Positions 16,128 to 24,147 are shown, numbered from the stretch's first letter. The stretch: DNA of 57,208 nucleotides from an uncultured Bacilli bacterium (GCA_944358305.1 CALVQK010000011.1:1-57208), one strand, 5' to 3'. Program-made: numbers and translations. Notes: a model not told the origin generated them from the sequence alone.

Positions 16128-16739
16128 ATGAAAGATAATAATTCTAAACAGGTGTTATTATCTGTATTGGGAGTAGCAATTTTAGTTGTAGCTGTAGTAG
16201 GAGTATCATTTGCAGCATTTACTTTTAGTCAAACTGGTAATGTTGAAAATAAAATTACTACTGGTACTATTAGCATGAGCTATAGTGAACCAGAAAATGG
16301 TATTACTTTGACTAATGCAATGCCTATGAATGATGCTACTGGTATGGCATTAGAAAATACTAACGAGTATTTTGATTTCTCTGTAAGTGCTACAATTAAT
16401 GGTAGTGGTTCTACAACTATTAATTATGCTATTACTGCTGTAACTGAGCCAGGTTCTACTTTAACTGATGATTATGTTAAAGTATATTTAACTAATATGG
16501 CTAGTGATGCTGATACTCAAATTTTAGCACCTACTGTAGTAAGTAGTTTACCTACAACTTCTAGTGATGCTTCAGGTGCTCCTGATGATCAATATATTCT
16601 AGAAGACGGTACATTTACTACTAACTCTACAAATGAATATCGTCTAAGAATGTGGGTTGCTGATAATTATGCAGTAACTGGTTCTTCTGAGACTTATACA
16701 TTAAGAGTTAATGTATATGGTAGAGCAGAAGCTCAATAG
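16128..16739 (+). CDS. TasA/camelysin-like secreted protein, paralogue 1
   Basis: 203 aa. Short charged N-terminus, hydrophobic helix (residues 8-27) ending VSFAAF, the SipW-dependent signal-peptide pattern. The mature part begins with an ITTGTISMSYSEPENGI block and ends with YRLRMWVAD and a beta-rich LRVNVYG tail, repeated in the next three proteins. TasA and camelysin are matrix fibre or surface proteins. Monocistronic, with strong AGGAGG. It shares a 52-bp identical DNA tract with paralogue 2. A fibre role is inferred. Confidence 0.82.
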   Translation: MKDNNSKQVLLSVLGVAILVVAVVGVSFAAFTFSQTGNVENKITTGTISMSYSEPENGITLTNAMPMNDATGMALENTNEYFDFSVSATINGSGSTTINYAITAVTEPGSTLTDDYVKVYLTNMASDADTQILAPTVVSSLPTTSSDASGAPDDQYILEDGTFTTNSTNEYRLRMWVADNYAVTGSSETYTLRVNVYGRAEAQ

Positions 16740-16755
16740 TAATATGATTAATTTT

Positions 16756-16790
16756 AAAAAGTGTCTAATCTCTGGCACTTTTTTCTTTTT
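16756..16790 (+). terminator. Terminator of paralogue 1
   Basis: AAAAAGTG (16756-16763), 12-nt loop, CACTTTTT (16776-16783), T-rich tail. Confidence 0.8.
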
Positions 16791-16801
16791 TCTAAAAAAA
16801 G

Positions 16802-16831
16802 TTGATATTAGACTCTTTTCTATGATATATT
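16802..16831 (+). promoter_or_regulatory. Promoter of paralogue 2
   Basis: TTGATA (16802-16807), 18-bp spacer, TATATT (16826-16831). Confidence 0.6.
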
Positions 16832-16854
16832 TGTTATAGTATAGGAGGTTAGTA

Positions 16855-17466
16855 ATGATGGAGAATAATTCTAAAGAAGTGTTATTATCTGCTTTGGGCG
16901 TTTTTATTTTAGTTCTTGTTGTTATTGGCGTAAGTTATGCTGCTTTTAATTTTAGTAGAACAGGTGATGTTGAAAATACAATTACAACTGGTACTATTAA
17001 TATGACTTATAGTGAACCTGAAAATGGTATTAATTTAGCCAACGCTTTACCTATGTCAGATGAACAAGGTAGATTACTATCTGGTACTAATAATGTTTTT
17101 GATTTTACAGTTGATACTACAATTAATGGTAGTGGTTCTACAACTATTAATTATGCTATTACTGCTGTTAAAGGAGACGCTACTGTTGATGATTCAGCAA
17201 TAAAAGTATATTTAACTAATATGGATAATAGTGCTGATAGTGAGATATTAGCACCAACTAAAATATCTGAGTTAGATGTAACAACAGGTTCTGAAAACTA
17301 TCAAGCTCCTAGTGGTGAATTTATTCTTTCTACAGGTACGCTTACTAGTTCTGCTAGTCACTCATATCGTTTAAGAATGTGGGTTGCTGATGATTTTAGT
17401 ACACTTACTAATTCAGGTATGTATTCTTTAAGAGTTAATGTATACGGTGCTGCTGCAGCTCAATAA
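16855..17466 (+). CDS. TasA/camelysin-like secreted protein, paralogue 2
   Basis: 203 aa, same length as paralogues 1 and 3. Signal helix ends VSYAAF. It has the TTGTINMTYSEPENGI block, an ANALPMSDEQG segment, and the conserved YRLRMWVADDF and LRVNVYG strands. ATG 16855 or ATG 16858 follow TAGGAGG. It is most like paralogue 1, with tract identity at the DNA level. Own promoter and terminator. Expected to be cleaved after the Ala-rich site by the SipW enzyme encoded downstream. Confidence 0.82.
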   Translation: MMENNSKEVLLSALGVFILVLVVIGVSYAAFNFSRTGDVENTITTGTINMTYSEPENGINLANALPMSDEQGRLLSGTNNVFDFTVDTTINGSGSTTINYAITAVKGDATVDDSAIKVYLTNMDNSADSEILAPTKISELDVTTGSENYQAPSGEFILSTGTLTSSASHSYRLRMWVADDFSTLTNSGMYSLRVNVYGAAAAQ

Positions 17467-17471
17467 TTTTG

Positions 17472-17507
17472 AAGTGTAATTTATGGATATGTAAATTACA
17501 CTTTTTA
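17472..17507 (+). terminator. Terminator of paralogue 2
   Basis: 12-bp stem: AAGTGTAATTTA (17472-17483), 8-nt loop, TAAATTACACTT (17492-17503), then T tail. Confidence 0.88.
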
Positions 17508-17519
17508 TTTTTTACTTTC

Positions 17520-17548
17520 TTGCTTATCTTCTTTATTTATGTTATATT
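17520..17548 (+). promoter_or_regulatory. Promoter of paralogue 3
   Basis: TTGCTT (17520-17525), 17-bp spacer, TATATT (17543-17548). Confidence 0.65.
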
Positions 17549-17573
17549 TTATTATAGATATGGAGGCTAAAAT

Positions 17574-18185
17574 ATGAGTGATAGTAAAAATAAATCTAAA
17601 TCTCTTTTGTTAACTATTGTTGCAATTATTATATTGCTAATTGCAGTTTTAGCGGTGAGTTATGCGGCATTTTATTATTCTAAAAATGGAGAAGAAATTA
17701 ATAGAGTTTCAACGGGTACTATTACAATGAGTTATAGTGAAAATAATAATGGAATTTATTTAACAGATGCTTATCCTACAACAGATGCTGTAGGTATGGC
17801 TTTATCTGATAATTCTCAATATTTTGATTTTACGGTTAGCGCTTCAATGAGTGGTTCTACCATTGTTGATTATGTAATTGCTGGCTCTAAAGTTACTGAT
17901 AGCAGTACTTTGCCAGATGAAGCGGTTAAAGTTTACCTTACTAGTATTAGTTCTAATAGAGAAAGAGAAGTAGTAGCACCAACTAAGATTTCAGAGTTGC
18001 AATCTACTAATAATATTTCTTATGTTCCTAATGGTCAATATGTAATTTTACAAGATAATTTTAGAGAAACGGGTAGTCGTAGTTATCGTTTAAGAATGTG
18101 GATTGCTTCAGATTATGTTCTTCCTGAAACTGAAAGTTTATCTTATGCTTTGAGAATAAATGTCTATGGTAATATGTCAGCTTAA
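17574..18185 (+). CDS. TasA/camelysin-like secreted protein, paralogue 3
   Basis: 203 aa. Lys/Ser-rich N-terminus, hydrophobic helix (about residues 11-31) ending VSYAAF, then STGTITMSYSENNNGI, an ATP-less beta-rich body and YRLRMWIASDY near the C-terminus. It is more diverged from 1 and 2 than they are from each other. ATG 17574 is preceded by TGGAGG. Own promoter and terminator. Confidence 0.8.
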   Translation: MSDSKNKSKSLLLTIVAIIILLIAVLAVSYAAFYYSKNGEEINRVSTGTITMSYSENNNGIYLTDAYPTTDAVGMALSDNSQYFDFTVSASMSGSTIVDYVIAGSKVTDSSTLPDEAVKVYLTSISSNREREVVAPTKISELQSTNNISYVPNGQYVILQDNFRETGSRSYRLRMWIASDYVLPETESLSYALRINVYGNMSA

Positions 18186-18193
18186 GTATAATG

Positions 18194-18215
18194 GTGTAGT
18201 TTAACTACACTTTTT
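18194..18215 (+). terminator. Terminator of paralogue 3
   Basis: GTGTAGT (18194-18200), TTA loop, ACTACAC (18204-18210), then T5. Confidence 0.82.
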
Positions 18216-18216
18216 C

Positions 18217-18245
18217 TTTACCTAAAAAAATTAGTGTGGTACAAT
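18217..18245 (+). promoter_or_regulatory. Promoter of paralogue 4
   Basis: TTTACC (18217-18222), 17-bp spacer, TACAAT (18240-18245), immediately after the previous terminator. Confidence 0.65.
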
Positions 18246-18269
18246 TATCTTAAGATAGAGGGTGTTATT

Positions 18270-18905
18270 ATGGATAATCAAAATTATGAGAGTGAATCTA
18301 TAAAAAAAGAATCAAATAATAAAATATTTATTATTGTTATTTGTTTATTTATATTTGTAATTATGGTGATAGGAATATCTATGGCCGCTTTTACTTATAC
18401 TAGAGAAAGTAATAATAATGTTAATACGATAAGTACAGGTAATATTTATTTAAATTATGCTGAAAATAGTAATGGTATTAATATCACAGATGCTTATCCT
18501 ATAAATGATGAAGCTGGTAGGGTTTTAACTGATGAAAATTATTATTTTGATTTTACAGTAGAAGCTTCTATTACTGGTGATGTAGTAGCTGATTATGAAA
18601 TTTCTGCTGAGAAGTTAGAAAACTCTACTTTAGGTAATGATGAAGTTAAATTATATTTAGAAAAAATGGTTGATAATGAATATGAAGAAGTTATGGCTCC
18701 TAAGCACTTTACGCCACTTACTGAAAGTACTGATTTAGGTACTATGGCTGGTGCTATGTTACTTGATAGTGGTTCTTTTGATAAGAGTTCTAATGTTAAA
18801 TATAGATTAAGAATGTGGGTAGATGAAAATACTGTAGTAGGTGATTTACAAAAGACATTTGGTGTTACAGTATCTGTTAAAGCAAAAGTTGATTTAGATG
18901 ATTAA
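18270..18905 (+). CDS. TasA/camelysin-like secreted protein, paralogue 4
   Basis: 211 aa from ATG 18270 (the in-frame GTG at 18234 lies upstream of the predicted -10, so it is not used). N-terminus is longer and acidic/basic (MDNQNYESESIKKESNNK), then a helix ending ISMAAF. It keeps STGNIYLNYAENSNGI and YRLRMWVDEN but ends in an acidic KAKVDLDD tail rather than the VNVYG strand. It is the most diverged of the four, perhaps an accessory or cap subunit; that is inference. Confidence 0.8.
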   Translation: MDNQNYESESIKKESNNKIFIIVICLFIFVIMVIGISMAAFTYTRESNNNVNTISTGNIYLNYAENSNGINITDAYPINDEAGRVLTDENYYFDFTVEASITGDVVADYEISAEKLENSTLGNDEVKLYLEKMVDNEYEEVMAPKHFTPLTESTDLGTMAGAMLLDSGSFDKSSNVKYRLRMWVDENTVVGDLQKTFGVTVSVKAKVDLDD

Positions 18906-18911
18906 TCACTT

Positions 18912-18947
18912 GTCTTCTGAGACTTTTTGTAGAAAGACTTAGAAGAC
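18912..18947 (+). other. Long hairpin without a T-run
   Basis: GTCTTCTGAGACTTT (18912-18926) pairs with AAAGACTTAGAAGAC (18933-18947), with one G-U pair and one A-A mismatch. No T tract follows, so it is not a standard intrinsic terminator. It lies between paralogue 4 and the signal peptidase gene. Confidence 0.5.
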
Positions 18948-19029
18948 TGCTAACAATGAGGGCAAAATTTATTTTGTTCCTTTGTTCATTTGTGTTATTA
19001 TATTGTTAGAATAATAAGTGGGTGATAAC

Positions 19030-19713
19030 TTGGAAAAAGATAAAGTTAAGATATGGTTAACTAACATAAGAAAAGTTCTTCATTTTATAGCAACTGTATT
19101 GATGTATTCTATATGCTTAATAATGATAATTGTTTTCTTAGTATTTGTAGTTAACTTTATTGATAAACAGTACAATTTGCGGTCTGGAAATAATAAAAAG
19201 GATTTATTTTCGGCTTATACTATAGTTAGTCCATCTATGGTTCCTACTATTAATGTTTTAGATGTAGTTGTTACGATGCGAGTAGATAATCCTGAAGATA
19301 TAAAAGAAGGAGATATTGTAACATTTAATTCTACAGATTATAGATATTCTGGAGTTTTAGTTACTCATAGAATTGTAGATATAGAAAAAACTAGTAGTGG
19401 TGAATATTTATTTACTACTAAGGGTGATAATAATAATACTCAAGATTCTTCGAGAATTAGTTTTAATGAGATATATGGTAGAGTATTATTTAGAATACCA
19501 AAAATTGGATATATTCAGTATTATCTTAGTTCTATATTAGGATGGGTGGCAATTATTATTGCTCCTGCTGTTATGATTATTGGTTATGATATATATAAAT
19601 TAGTTAAAACGATAAGATCCTCTGACAAAGATGATAAAAGTAAGAAAAGGAAAAAGGATATTAAGACTTTAGAAAAACCAAAGAAGAAAAAGGAAGGAAG
19701 GTTTAAAAAATGA
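19030..19713 (+). CDS. sipW: SipW-type (ER-type) signal peptidase I
   Basis: 227 aa from TTG 19030 with GGGTGAT upstream (GTG 19018 overlaps that site). N-terminal membrane helix (about 19-45), catalytic Ser69 in SPSMVPT and His113 in VTHRI. A His instead of a Lys base marks the ER-type Sec11/SipW group that processes TasA and TapA. Then FTTKGDNN, a second helix (about 171-195) and a very basic Lys/Arg-rich tail. First gene of an operon overlapping the next two by ATGA. Likely substrates are the flanking TasA-like proteins. Confidence 0.9.
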   Translation: MEKDKVKIWLTNIRKVLHFIATVLMYSICLIMIIVFLVFVVNFIDKQYNLRSGNNKKDLFSAYTIVSPSMVPTINVLDVVVTMRVDNPEDIKEGDIVTFNSTDYRYSGVLVTHRIVDIEKTSSGEYLFTTKGDNNNTQDSSRISFNEIYGRVLFRIPKIGYIQYYLSSILGWVAIIIAPAVMIIGYDIYKLVKTIRSSDKDDKSKKRKKDIKTLEKPKKKKEGRFKK

Positions 19714-20255
19714 AAAAAGCGGTTTTATTAATTATGGCAGGTATTGCACTTTTTGCATTTATTTTTGCTACTTCGATGTTATGGTATAGGTTCTTTTATA
19801 ATAATAGCACTGTTAGCAATGATGTTAGTACTGTTAAGGTACAGTTAAGTGAAGCTAATAATGTTATCGATGAAAGTGGACTTATACCACTTGATGATGA
19901 AACAGCTAAAAGTTTAACTCCTTATGAATTTACAGTTGAAAATAATAGTGAAAATGCTTCTACTTATAATGTTTTATTAGAAGATAGTATTATTAGTGAT
20001 GATGCAACTTATAGTAGTAGGGAACTTCTTTCTAGAGATCAATTGCGCTATCAATTATCTTTGAATGGTAATGTAATTAAGAGTGGAGATTTAAATGATC
20101 TTAAGAATAATATTTTAGATACAAGAAATATTGCAGTCGGTCAAACAAATAATTATCAATTACGTATTTATGTAGCAGAAGATGCTGCTAATACAAATTG
20201 GCAAAATAAGTATTATCATTTTAATGTTAATGTACAAATGGAGGACGAGCTATGA
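19710..20255 (+). CDS. Divergent TasA-like secreted or anchored protein
   Basis: 181 aa. N-terminal hydrophobic helix (about 3-23), then an extracellular region with STVKVQLSEANNVIDESGLIPL and YEFTVENNSENAS, and a C-terminal YQLRIYVAEDA that parallels the YRLRMWVAD strand of the four paralogues. It lacks the AAF cleavage pattern, so it may stay anchored. Overlaps sipW and the next gene by 4 bases (ATGA), indicating translational coupling. It might be the TapA-like partner; unproven. Confidence 0.75.
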   Translation: MKKAVLLIMAGIALFAFIFATSMLWYRFFYNNSTVSNDVSTVKVQLSEANNVIDESGLIPLDDETAKSLTPYEFTVENNSENASTYNVLLEDSIISDDATYSSRELLSRDQLRYQLSLNGNVIKSGDLNDLKNNILDTRNIAVGQTNNYQLRIYVAEDAANTNWQNKYYHFNVNVQMEDEL

Positions 20256-20941
20256 AAAAAATATTATTAGAATATGCTAATATGTTTGCTTACACATTTA
20301 CAGGTTTAATTTTTGGTCTTGCTTTTTTCTTGTTATTTATTAATTTTTATCATATGCAAGAGTTAGCTCAGACTGTTGATGTTAGTACTTATAATGAAAC
20401 TACTAAAGCTAGTATAGAAGAAAAGATAGAAACTATTAGAAATAATATAAATGTTTATAATCAATCTACTTATACAGGATCTTTAAATATTTATGGTCTT
20501 AATACTGCGCAAGCTAAATTACAGTCTTGTCTTGATATTATAGAAAGTGATACTATGATGCATTATTTAGAACTTGATGAAATTGGTATTAATGATAGTT
20601 ATAATTTTGTTATAGATTATAAAAATGAAATACTTAATGGATGTTTAGTAATGCAAATAAAATCTATGTTTAATACTGATACAATATCAACTCTACCTAA
20701 TTTTGATTTAGTAAAACCGTATATTGATATGAATGTTGATACAATGCTTTCAGCTGATGATTATGTTCAAAATAATCTTGAAAATTCTGATCATTATTAT
20801 TTTACTACTCAAGCTAATAAAAATAACTTCTTTAATCTAGTTAGTGATAGTTACTCTAATACAATGAATAATTATTTAAATTCTTTAGATTTACTTGTAG
20901 AAATATCAAACTGGTATAGAAGCGTAGTGGTAGGAGGCTAA
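20252..20941 (+). CDS. Hypothetical membrane-anchored extracellular protein
   Basis: 229 aa, not recognised. One N-terminal membrane helix (about residues 11-30), then a Asn/Asp/Tyr-rich, largely helical external domain with two cysteines (about residues 92 and 130), ending VVVGG. Coupled by ATGA overlap to the gene before and 1 base from the next. GGAGG lies at a good distance from the ATG. Its operon with sipW suggests a role in assembling or anchoring the TasA-like proteins. Confidence 0.72.
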   Translation: MKKILLEYANMFAYTFTGLIFGLAFFLLFINFYHMQELAQTVDVSTYNETTKASIEEKIETIRNNINVYNQSTYTGSLNIYGLNTAQAKLQSCLDIIESDTMMHYLELDEIGINDSYNFVIDYKNEILNGCLVMQIKSMFNTDTISTLPNFDLVKPYIDMNVDTMLSADDYVQNNLENSDHYYFTTQANKNNFFNLVSDSYSNTMNNYLNSLDLLVEISNWYRSVVVGG

Positions 20942-20942
20942 G

Positions 20943-21401
20943 ATGAAGAGAATATTTAATGGTTTGTTTTATGGTCTTAAGTTTCTTCTTTTAATAGGAG
21001 CTTTTGGCTTAACTTTATTTATATTAATTAGAATGAATCTACGTTTAGAAAAAGATATAATGAGTATTTTACCTCAGTTTATACCTTTTCTGGTTCTATT
21101 AGTTTTATTTATTATTAATATGATTTTAAAACAAGTAGGAGTTTCTAAAAATTTATTTTATAATTTAACTTGTTGTTTAGTATTTACTACTATTATTCTT
21201 GTTGGTTGTAGAGCAATTTTAGATACTAATATGGTTTTAAATGCTAAGTATGGCTATGGTATTGATTTTAATTTCTTTGATAATTTCTTGTCTTATATAA
21301 AAATAATGTTATATGGTTTGATAATTGCAGATATTTTATTTATGTTTAGAGAAAAAGAAAAGTTAGTAGAAGAAAAGTCTAAGAAGAAAAAGAAAGCTTA
21401 G
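20943..21401 (+). CDS. Hypothetical four-helix membrane protein
   Basis: 152 aa, not recognised. Four hydrophobic segments (about residues 9-28, 38-60, 70-88 and 112-132) and a basic KSKKKKKA tail. Last gene of the sipW operon, preceded by TAGGAGG. The 3' coding end forms the left arm of the operon terminator. Confidence 0.72.
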   Translation: MKRIFNGLFYGLKFLLLIGAFGLTLFILIRMNLRLEKDIMSILPQFIPFLVLLVLFIINMILKQVGVSKNLFYNLTCCLVFTTIILVGCRAILDTNMVLNAKYGYGIDFNFFDNFLSYIKIMLYGLIIADILFMFREKEKLVEEKSKKKKKA

Positions 21402-21410
21402 ACTTTTTTC
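21373..21410 (+). terminator. Terminator of the sipW operon
   Basis: AAAAGTCTAAG (21373-21383), 13-nt loop, CTTAGACTTTT (21397-21407), T tail. It overlaps the end of the preceding coding sequence. Confidence 0.87.
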
Positions 21411-21439
21411 TTTACATCTATTTTTGAAACTTATATAAT
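21411..21439 (+). promoter_or_regulatory. Promoter of rsmA
   Basis: TTTACA (21411-21416), 17-bp spacer, TATAAT (21434-21439). Confidence 0.78.
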
Positions 21440-21463
21440 CATAAAGTGAAGGCAGTGATACGT

Positions 21464-22264
21464 ATGAATGAATTTAAATTTAAAAAGAAGTTTGGACAGA
21501 ATTTTTTGACTAATAAAGCAATTATAAAGAAAATAGCTGGTGTTGCAGATGTTAAATCTAATTCTTTAATTATTGAAGTTGGACCTGGTAGTGGTAATTT
21601 GACTGTTATGCTTGCTGAACTTTATAAGGATAGTAAAATATTAGCTTATGAAATAGATAATAGTTTGGATGATATTCTTTCCCTTAGATTTAAGGATTTT
21701 AATAATATAAAAGTATTATTTTCTGACTTTTTAAAAGCTAATTTAAATGAAGATATAAATAGTTTTAACTATGATAATCTTTATTTTGTTAGTAATGTTC
21801 CTTATTATATAACAACACCTATTTTGTTTAAGTTAGTATCAAGTAATTTGCCTTTTGAAAAAATAGTGATGATGGTTCAAAAAGAAGTTGGGGATAGATT
21901 TTGTAGTAGTGTTTCTAAAAAAGAATATAGTGCTTTAACCGTTATTTTAAATTATTTCTTCAATATTAAAAAAGAATTTATAGTTGATCGGAATCAATTT
22001 TATCCTAAGCCTAATGTCGATAGTGTTGTTGTTTCTTTTACGAAGAGAGAAAATAAAGAGAAAGTAAATGATATAGACTTTTTTATAGAATTTGTTCATG
22101 ACTCGTTTCAATTTAAGAGAAAGACTTTGCGTAATAATTTAAAAAAATATAATTTGAAGACAATAGAGGCTGTTCTTGCTAAGTATGGTTATGATTTAAA
22201 TGTTAGAGCCGAGGTACTAGATTATAAGGTTTTTGTAGATATTGTTAATACTTTAAAATCATAA
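21464..22264 (+). CDS. rsmA: 16S rRNA dimethyladenosine transferase
   Basis: 266 aa (KsgA), dimethylates A1518 and A1519 of 16S rRNA. KKFGQNFLTN, the SAM motif VEVGPGSGNLT-like segment (EVGPGSGNLTVML), YEIDNSL, SNVPYYITTPI (NVPY catalytic motif) and FYPKPNVDSVVV are all present. ATG 21464 starts directly at the conserved domain, favoured over the upstream GTG 21446. B. subtilis order ksgA-yabG-veg is retained. The rnmV gene that often precedes it is absent. Confidence 0.96.
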   Translation: MNEFKFKKKFGQNFLTNKAIIKKIAGVADVKSNSLIIEVGPGSGNLTVMLAELYKDSKILAYEIDNSLDDILSLRFKDFNNIKVLFSDFLKANLNEDINSFNYDNLYFVSNVPYYITTPILFKLVSSNLPFEKIVMMVQKEVGDRFCSSVSKKEYSALTVILNYFFNIKKEFIVDRNQFYPKPNVDSVVVSFTKRENKEKVNDIDFFIEFVHDSFQFKRKTLRNNLKKYNLKTIEAVLAKYGYDLNVRAEVLDYKVFVDIVNTLKS

Positions 22265-22302
22265 TTATTTCTTAAAGACATATAATTTAATGGGTGAATT
22301 GT

Positions 22303-23091
22303 ATGTTTAAAGGCTTTAAAATAGGTGATTATGTTACAAGAAATTCATATGATAATGATATTTTATTTGTAATTATTGATATTAAAGATGATATAGCTTA
22401 TTTAAAAGGTATTGATGTTAGGCTTTATGCAGACAGTAATTTGGATGATTTGGAGCTTGTTTCTTTAGTGTTAGATAAGGATAAAGATAGAAATGATGCT
22501 AAGAAAATTAAAGATATGTTAAATTTAGATCGTAGTGAATATTTTTATTTGCCAGGGAAGATTTTACATATTGATGGTGATAATGATTACTTAAAAAGAT
22601 GTATAGATTTTTATAAGGACATGCATTTGGAGGCTTATGGAGTTAATTTAGAAGAAGAGGATTTTTCTAAAGAGATTACAGCTTGTTTAGAAAAATATAA
22701 GCCTGATATTTTAGTTATTACAGGACATGATTCTTTTAAAAAAAATAAAGATAAGAATACTCTATCTAGTTATCAAAATTCTTCTAATTTTGTAAAGGCG
22801 ACTGTTAAAGCTAGAGAGTATGAAAGAAATCAAGATAAACTTATTATTATAGCAGGTGCTTGCCAATCTTTTTATGAAGATTTGATTAAAGCTGGTGCTA
22901 ATTTTGCTTCTAGTCCTAAGAGAATTAATATTCATGCTCTTGATCCTGCTATAATTGCTAGTACCATTGCGCTATCTCCTAAAAATAAAGAAATTGATTT
23001 AATATCACTTCTTTCTAAAACACATTATGGTAGTGATGGTATGGGAGGAATTATTACTAATGGCGTTATGTATGTGGGGTATCCTAGATGA
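22303..23091 (+). CDS. yabG: Sporulation-specific cysteine protease YabG
   Basis: 262 aa. YabG processes spore coat proteins and, in some clostridia, germination proteins. FKIGDYVTRNSY, the LPGKILHIDGD segment, DILVITGHDSF, IAGACQSFYEDLI and a C-terminal GSDGMGGIITNGVMYVGYPR-like end match the family. ATG 22303 follows GGGTGAA. It overlaps veg by 4 bases. Presence points to a spore-forming lineage. It is likely expressed from the rsmA promoter or a weak local one; no sigma-K site was recognised. Confidence 0.92.
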   Translation: MFKGFKIGDYVTRNSYDNDILFVIIDIKDDIAYLKGIDVRLYADSNLDDLELVSLVLDKDKDRNDAKKIKDMLNLDRSEYFYLPGKILHIDGDNDYLKRCIDFYKDMHLEAYGVNLEEEDFSKEITACLEKYKPDILVITGHDSFKKNKDKNTLSSYQNSSNFVKATVKAREYERNQDKLIIIAGACQSFYEDLIKAGANFASSPKRINIHALDPAIIASTIALSPKNKEIDLISLLSKTHYGSDGMGGIITNGVMYVGYPR

Positions 23092-23303
23092 ATATAGAAA
23101 GAATAAGAGATGAAGTTAAACAGCAAGAAGGAAAAGTTCTTCATTTTAAATTTAATGGTAGTAGAAATCAAATATCTGAATTTGATGGTAAGATAATAGA
23201 GACATATCATTCTATATTTGTTGTTAAACTTATCGCTGATGACAATATAAAATCTTTTTCTTATAATGATTTAATCACTTCTAGTTTAGAGATACTTAAG
23301 TAG
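23088..23303 (+). CDS. veg: Veg family protein
   Basis: 71 aa. Matches the Veg family: IRDEVKQQEGKVLHFKFNGSRNQ then a small beta domain (GKIIETYHSIFVVKL). In B. subtilis Veg stimulates biofilm matrix genes by interfering with SinR. Here it overlaps yabG. Given the TasA-like cluster nearby, a link to matrix production is suggestive only. An sspF gene, expected next in Bacillus, is not present. Confidence 0.9.
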   Translation: MNIERIRDEVKQQEGKVLHFKFNGSRNQISEFDGKIIETYHSIFVVKLIADDNIKSFSYNDLITSSLEILK

Positions 23304-23351
23304 TATTACTTTGAATTCTAGTTTTATTAATTTATGGAGATAATATACATT

Positions 23352-23380
23352 TTGACAAAGTTTTATTGGCTTGATATAAT
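23352..23380 (+). promoter_or_regulatory. Near-consensus SigA promoter
   Basis: TTGACA (23352-23357), 17-bp spacer, TATAAT (23375-23380): the best promoter match in the window. Confidence 0.85.
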
Positions 23381-23492
23381 GAGTTCATCAAAGTTAAAAA
23401 TGCTTAATTTATGGTAAGGATGTAAGCAGTGTGTGAAGATATTTTGAAAAAATTGTAGTGGTTTGATATGATTGAACTCGTTAGGGGGAAAG
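23381..23492 (+). promoter_or_regulatory. Structured 5' leader of unknown class
   Basis: About 100 nt between the promoter and the ribosome site. GAGTTCATCA (23381-23390) pairs with TGATTGAACTC (23469-23479, one bulge), closing inner hairpins TGCTTA/TAAGCA (23401-23406 with 23423-23428) and ATTTT/AAAAT (23441-23453). AAAGGAG lies just after the closing stem. It suggests a cis-regulatory RNA or a small RNA; no known riboswitch class was matched. Confidence 0.5.
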
Positions 23493-23502
23493 GAGAATAT
23501 TA

Positions 23503-23757
23503 ATGACAAACAAAACTAGCCTTTTTGATAATATTAATAAATTTGAAGGTGACACTTTTTATTCTAAGCAACCATGTGTAATGCCGGACCAACCAGTGAG
23601 ACACGAAGAAAAACGTCAAAAAGCTAAATATAGAGCGAAATGTAGAGAAATATATCAAGATGTGAGGTTTGGCAATGATAATGCTATGCAAGTTAATGAA
23701 ATGGGTAATAGTATTTCTTTAGAGAAAGCTAAAGTTAAAAGTTATAAATCTGGATAA
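23503..23757 (+). CDS. Hypothetical 84-aa protein with a structured leader
   Basis: Not recognised. Soluble, Lys/Arg-rich, two cysteines (residues 25 and 47), no membrane segment. Central charged helix RHEEKRQKAKYRAKCREIYQDVR. AAAGGAG precedes ATG 23503. It has a strong promoter and a roughly 100-nt folded leader. It is not a small acid-soluble spore protein, although it occupies the place of sspF after veg. Confidence 0.75.
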   Translation: MTNKTSLFDNINKFEGDTFYSKQPCVMPDQPVRHEEKRQKAKYRAKCREIYQDVRFGNDNAMQVNEMGNSISLEKAKVKSYKSG

Positions 23758-23806
23758 AAAAGTTAAAAATGCTTATGTAAAATATCTTTTAAATTTAAAA
23801 AACGTC

Positions 23807-23835
23807 TTGCAAAAGATATATTAATGGTATAGAAT
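23807..23835 (+). promoter_or_regulatory. Promoter of spoVG
   Basis: TTGCAA (23807-23812), 17-bp spacer, TAGAAT (23830-23835). It resembles sigma-A; the classic sigma-H pattern was not clear. Confidence 0.6.
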
Positions 23836-23868
23836 TGATTTATAAGACTTAGTATTAGGAGGTTTCAT

Positions 23869-24147
23869 ATGAAGATTACATCTGTAAATGTACGTAAAAT
23901 TGAAAAAGAAGGAAGTCGTATGAAAGGTATAGCATCTGTTTTACTTGATGATTCTTTTGCTGTACATGATATTAGAATTATTGAAGGAGACAATGGCTTA
24001 TTTATCGCTATGCCTAGTAGAAAGACTCAAGCTGGTGGATATAGAGATATTGCACATCCAATTAATCCAGAAGTTAGAGCAATGTTTCAAGATAAAATTA
24101 TTGAAGCTTATAATAACATTAAAGATGAAGATACTAAAGAAGATTAA
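23869..24147 (+). CDS. spoVG: SpoVG nucleic-acid-binding regulator
   Basis: 92 aa. [14 protein letters not shown] at the start, [28 protein letters not shown] and [13 protein letters not shown] are canonical SpoVG. It binds DNA and RNA and affects cortex formation, septation and virulence genes in Gram-positives. AGGAGG precedes the ATG. A strong terminator follows, so it is a single-gene unit. Confidence 0.97.
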   Translation: MKITSVNVRKIEKEGSRMKGIASVLLDDSFAVHDIRIIEGDNGLFIAMPSRKTQAGGYRDIAHPINPEVRAMFQDKIIEAYNNIKDEDTKED

